From CAYWNA01 sp964459305 (GTDB lineage: Bacteria; Planctomycetota; Planctomycetia; Pirellulales; Pirellulaceae), in the NCBI GenBank assembly GCA_964459305.1, contig CAYWNA010000270.1, forward strand, positions 1 through 17,770: DNA of 17,770 nt, in the 5' to 3' direction. The notes under the pieces were generated by a model. It searched no databases and was not told the DNA's origin. It saw nothing but the letters and a program-made list of their open reading frames with translations. Positions 16,101 to 17,770 of the stretch are shown in pieces (positions within the stretch are counted from its first letter, which is position 1; each line of letters starts with the position of its first letter). The translations under genes were made by a program, and so were the position numbers.

Positions 16101-16791
16101 CCGCGACGGGCGCTGGCGGCTTTTTTGTCCTCGTTTCCGGAGCCGGCTTTCTTCTTGGCGGGGTCGGCTTCACCGTTGCCGCGGCCGGCTTTTTGTATTC
16201 GATCGGTTCAACCGGGATCAGGCATACGTCGTCAATGCCCAGTTCGCCCTGGCCGATGGAAGTGCGATCGATGTACAGGGTCACGCGCTTCGTGCTCGGC
16301 TTGATGCCCTGACGGTAGATGTGGACGTTGAACTGCTTCCAGTCGAAGGTTCCACCGGCAACGATGAGGTTCCTGGCACCCCGGCGGCCCGGCACCCAAA
16401 CCCATCCCTGAGGGCTGAGCTTCTCGCCCTTCTCCGTACCCCACTCGAGCAGCGCGATCTGGATGGATCCCTCGGGCAGGTCGCTACCCCGCAACGTGAG
16501 GCTGAATTCGTAGTCCATAGCCGGATCGATCTGAACGGTAGTCATCATCCGACGCCCCCCGTCCGCGCCCGTCAAGCCCATCACGTAGGAAGCCTCTCCT
16601 TTGTAGGGCTCTTCCCGATCAACGAACCCCGGTTCCGGAATGCCCTGTCCCCAGCTCCAACCTCCGCTGCCGCCCTCGAATCCGCCGTTGGCGATCAGGT
16701 TGCCCGACTGGTCCGCGCCAGAACCGACTGTGCCGACCAGGCACATCCCCGTGACTGCTGCCAGACACGCGACTCTTCTGATTTGCTTCAT
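13162..16791 (-). CDS. Large exported multidomain clan GH-A glycoside hydrolase with several beta-sandwich modules
   Basis: The 1209-aa product begins with a signal peptide (about 1-26). Modules that can be read: a CBM4/9-like sandwich (NLIANGGFEGGSGGW, about 30-195), a Pro/Lys-rich linker (about 200-238), a second carbohydrate-binding-like sandwich (about 240-400, possibly CBM11-like), an Ig-like region (about 402-505), a (beta/alpha)8 catalytic domain (about 512-825), a beta-rich region (about 830-1005) and a CBM9-like C-terminal module (about 1010-1209; ITVDGQANDWEG, ASLAWDDENLYLLVRVTDD). In the barrel, FEIQNEPDL places the acid/base at Glu621 and KKMWIGEKGW the nucleophile at Glu742, as in GH39/GH5-like retaining enzymes; the exact family is not decided. 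ATG 16791 has GAGG at 6 nt. It should bind and cleave a polysaccharide outside the cytoplasm. Its last 120 bases are duplicated downstream at 12763-12878. Confidence 0.85.
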   Translation of the reverse strand: MKQIRRVACLAAVTGMCLVGTVGSGADQSGNLIANGGFEGGSGGWSWGQGIPEPGFVDREEPYKGEASYVMGLTGADGGRRMMTTVQIDPAMDYEFSLTLRGSDLPEGSIQIALLEWGTEKGEKLSPQGWVWVPGRRGARNLIVAGGTFDWKQFNVHIYRQGIKPSTKRVTLYIDRTSIGQGELGIDDVCLIPVEPIEYKKPAAATVKPTPPRRKPAPETRTKKPPAPVAEQKPPSKQVKLLLLDRGDSTERWSLSLGAEFPGAEGELSVEDMGERNVLKVVFDLSGGGRYVGARCSAKIERADALVFDLFGAGWGYFTATVTDTTGQAHHVGFHVNPGDWKRITLPLTKEKFTAHWGGANDGKIHFPLGNVRLAAATTKGGKGHFLLRDVAIAVAEPKRTWKIDVTTDQPGHVHFTDEPKVNVSATIGNRLRQQRQVPVTIEIVDLDRRKIASRKSVVPFAPWGSQAVELSIDSPGPGYFRVLVHVGDGALLEKGEGAFGVVPKPLRFGRRDPQSFFGMTLYDPASAARIGVHWHRHFHFWRYTEYNQGRYKHATEVIKRCLEAGIDVMMLLDYREPRWLKPKTGGDGLPTEEALRHYANWVRDAVRAHPNVAVFEIQNEPDLELGAQRNLPQEKAVEFYVRLAETAAPIIRREAPQALICGCSLSGHGYGRDNYPRTVLKHVGELLDIYGPHLSYASPRIFGPGLHALFPEENQEAKTHRLSLKLLKEVGLGQKKMWIGEKGWAIKDEAPLQGEISMSFASCAARSLIISKSVPGVEKYIWHMQADGGYSEGARYALWRGSPPQPMPGAIAYANVAWHLGHAEPVESLRMADDNVHVHVFGRSKTDTAVAALWSVDKPFVMNAKLPDGAAAFDLFGRNISTQNIKLTGAPVFFRTSGADVNALLARIKDADLAAGAPFEVISASFSNANTLRLGLVNRTASTLPVWSRIGDQRKRIILPAVVEPAWIEIGLAEPVTRRGGEPLHVTLSAGRAKPVRIAVNTDVLPVTPSSRITVDGQANDWEGAPVIVVDSRDRIQPPDPLGWRGPQDLSSRASLAWDDENLYLLVRVTDDKHVTPDLQGGGFPNGDSLQIAVDVMNDAYETAGFDDDDREYGVVVDAKGTHTHQTHPPDPSPDFQTAAKRTGNETVYEMAFPWSELGRKALPSMVFSLNFITNENDGAGRKYWMGLTPGIGGSKRPGQYRDFYLAQ
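13171..13287. repeat. Direct repeat, copy B (CBM9-like 3' end of the large glycoside hydrolase)
   Basis: This is the 117-bp partner of 12763-12878, encoding the end of the CBM9-like module. The frame is intact here, so this is the functional copy. Confidence 0.8.
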
Positions 16792-17099
16792 CTGTTTCCT
16801 CGAGTGCTGTGTGAGTCAATATCCCCGATTATTCGTGAAAATGTAGGCCGGAACAAGCAACCGAAACCACTGCCGGAACTTCGGTCGCTCTAGCCGCGCC
16901 GAATCGACAACCAGACGTTCCATTGCACCGATGTCGGTTGCGCTGTTCCGGCAATGTCCTGCGCGACCTCGTTCCGGGCTTCTGCTGGGCCGCAGTTTCT
17001 CCGTCGTCAAACGAGCTTCCTTCGTCACTGGCCTTCACGCATGCCGCGGCGGATTGGCGATGGGGCCGTCCTATCCACCGTTGCCCACTGGGTTGGTGT

Positions 17100-17405
17100 G
17101 GGATCGACGCGAGTTCGCCGCAAGACGTTGCCTTTGCCCGTGGTTGGGGCCGTCTGGCCCAAGAAATCGGATTGAATCTGCGAGAGGCAATCTTACAGGC
17201 GAGGTTGAGTTTCGCAGAAGCCGCCGGTCTGACGATCACGCCCGCCCTGGTCAGGCAACGCCAAACAGGGCGCAGCCGGCGTACGCGTCTGGAGGAATAC
17301 GAAGGATTGATTGATCAAATGGCATCGCAATGGGACAACGAAACCTTGGCCCGGCTGCATGCGGCGGAGGCGGAGATTCGCAGCCTTTACGTAGAGGGAC
17401 CATGA
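17100..17405 (+). pseudogene. Unidentified ORF end, probably a gene remnant
   Basis: The last 100 codons before the TGA at 17403-17405 have coding character: FARGWGRLAQEIGLNLREAI, then SFAEAAGLTITPALVRQRQT, then RLEEYEGLIDQMASQWDNET and LARLHAAEAEIRSLYVEGP. This predicts amphipathic, charged helices. The frame stays open upstream to about 16923 but becomes Cys/Trp/Pro-rich and contains no ATG or GTG with a Shine-Dalgarno; only TTG codons could initiate. I recognise no family. Given the neighbouring reverse transcriptase relic, it is likely a fragment, possibly of the gene that hosted or neighboured a mobile element. Confidence 0.35.
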
Positions 17406-17439
17406 GGTGCGCGGCATGACGTCAGGCCCTGCGTCACTA

Positions 17440-17770
17440 TGAAATGACAACACTCGATCAATCGCGTTGTGGCAACTGCGTTTCGGACGAAACCCGAACG
17501 AGCCATCGTGAAACAACGGCTCAAAGATCGGTTCAAGAAGTCTTCGAATCACTTCTTGAGCCACGCGATCTCTGACGTCGGAATACCCAGCGGGCGAAAC
17601 TTGGTTCCTTTGGCGTCTTTGGGAATCCACACTCGTCGCAGTGGCTTACCGTCGCTGCTCTCACAGGCCGCCGGACACAGGGGGACCTCACCGGTCAAAC
17701 TCACGAGCCATTTTTCCGAGGCGAAAACACCAAACACCCTGGCGTTTGACGACCGGCTAACCGTATTTGC
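17440..17770 (-). pseudogene. ltrA: Group II intron reverse transcriptase/maturase fragment, frameshifted, extends past the window
   Basis: Reading leftward, one frame gives RRVWIPKDAKGTKFRPLGIP followed by T. A one-base loss at about 17574 moves the homology to another frame, which gives RDRVAQEVIRRLLEPIFEPL and then FHDGSFGFRPKRSCHNAIDR. This is the RT1-RT2 region of LtrA-type intron-encoded proteins (RPLGIPTVRDRVVQ..L..ILEPIFEP.F...S.GFRP.RS.H.A). The homology stops at about 17440, before the catalytic YADD, the maturase (X) domain and the HNH endonuclease, and before any intron domain V/VI RNA that I could find. It is a decayed, non-functional piece; its N-terminal part lies beyond the right edge. 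Confidence 0.85.

Larger units (their letters stand above)
16792..17770. other. 979-bp stretch of relics at the right edge
   Basis: Upstream of the large glycoside hydrolase there is no intact gene. About 16792-17100 shows no convincing coding sequence on either strand and should contain the hydrolase promoter, which I could not locate. About 17100-17405 (+) looks like the end of an unidentified gene, and about 17440-17770 (-) is a reverse transcriptase relic. Confidence 0.5.

Noticed and set aside
15694..16893. 399-codon open frame on the + strand
   Set aside because: It is antisense to the N-terminal half of the large glycoside hydrolase and has low-complexity Arg/Ala/Leu composition with no motif.
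1..17770. CRISPR array, tRNA or rRNA genes
   Set aside because: I saw no regularly spaced repeats, no cloverleaf candidates and no rRNA-like conserved stretches on either strand.

Overview
The window looks like part of a Planctomycetota (Pirellulales-like) chromosome. The reasons are moderate-to-high GC, many exported enzymes (formylglycine sulfatase, SGNH and SASA esterases, multidomain glycoside hydrolase), a planctomycete-style RAYT relic, and Shine-Dalgarno-led genes separated by loose spacers. This assignment is inference from protein character; no rRNA, tRNA or other taxonomic marker is present.

Layout. (1) 1-309, + strand: C-terminal end of a DUF1579-like protein that runs off the left edge. 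(2) 310-879: a 570-bp gap with a perfect 8-bp hairpin and a 16-bp tandem repeat. (3) 880-4244, + strand: a two-gene unit, an exported nucleoside hydrolase followed by an exported six-hairpin glycosidase. (4) 4245-5049: mostly relics, namely a short integrase-type transposase fragment and a small unidentified minus-strand ORF. (5) 5050-7378, minus strand: sulfatase and SGNH hydrolase, transcribed in the order SGNH then sulfatase. (6) 7407-7876: an internally deleted RAYT (REP-associated tyrosine transposase) gene between ~30-bp imperfect inverted repeats. (7) 8048-12707, minus strand: exported MmgE/PrpD protein, exported sialate O-acetylesterase interrupted by an in-frame TAG, and exported argininosuccinate-lyase-type C-N lyase. 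(8) 12755-13106: two collapsed gene relics. (9) 13162-16791, minus strand: a 1209-aa multidomain clan GH-A glycoside hydrolase. (10) 16792-17770: an unidentified + strand ORF end and a frameshifted group II intron reverse transcriptase relic running off the right edge.

Function. The intact enzymes are nearly all predicted to be exported. Together they could strip sulfate and acetyl groups from a plant or algal-type polysaccharide and cleave its backbone. The lyase plus MmgE/PrpD pair recalls the enzyme pair used on iminodisuccinate/EDDS-type aminopolycarboxylates, which would be a separate and unusual extracytoplasmic activity.

The most distinctive feature is decay. Three loci (RAYT, a Tat-signal/CBM9 gene, and probably a DUF1080-type gene) appear to keep their beginning and end but lack the middle. 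Next to them lie an amber-interrupted esterase, a frameshifted reverse transcriptase and a transposase scrap. This is either genuine deletion-driven erosion or an assembly artefact, and it should be tested before other conclusions are drawn.
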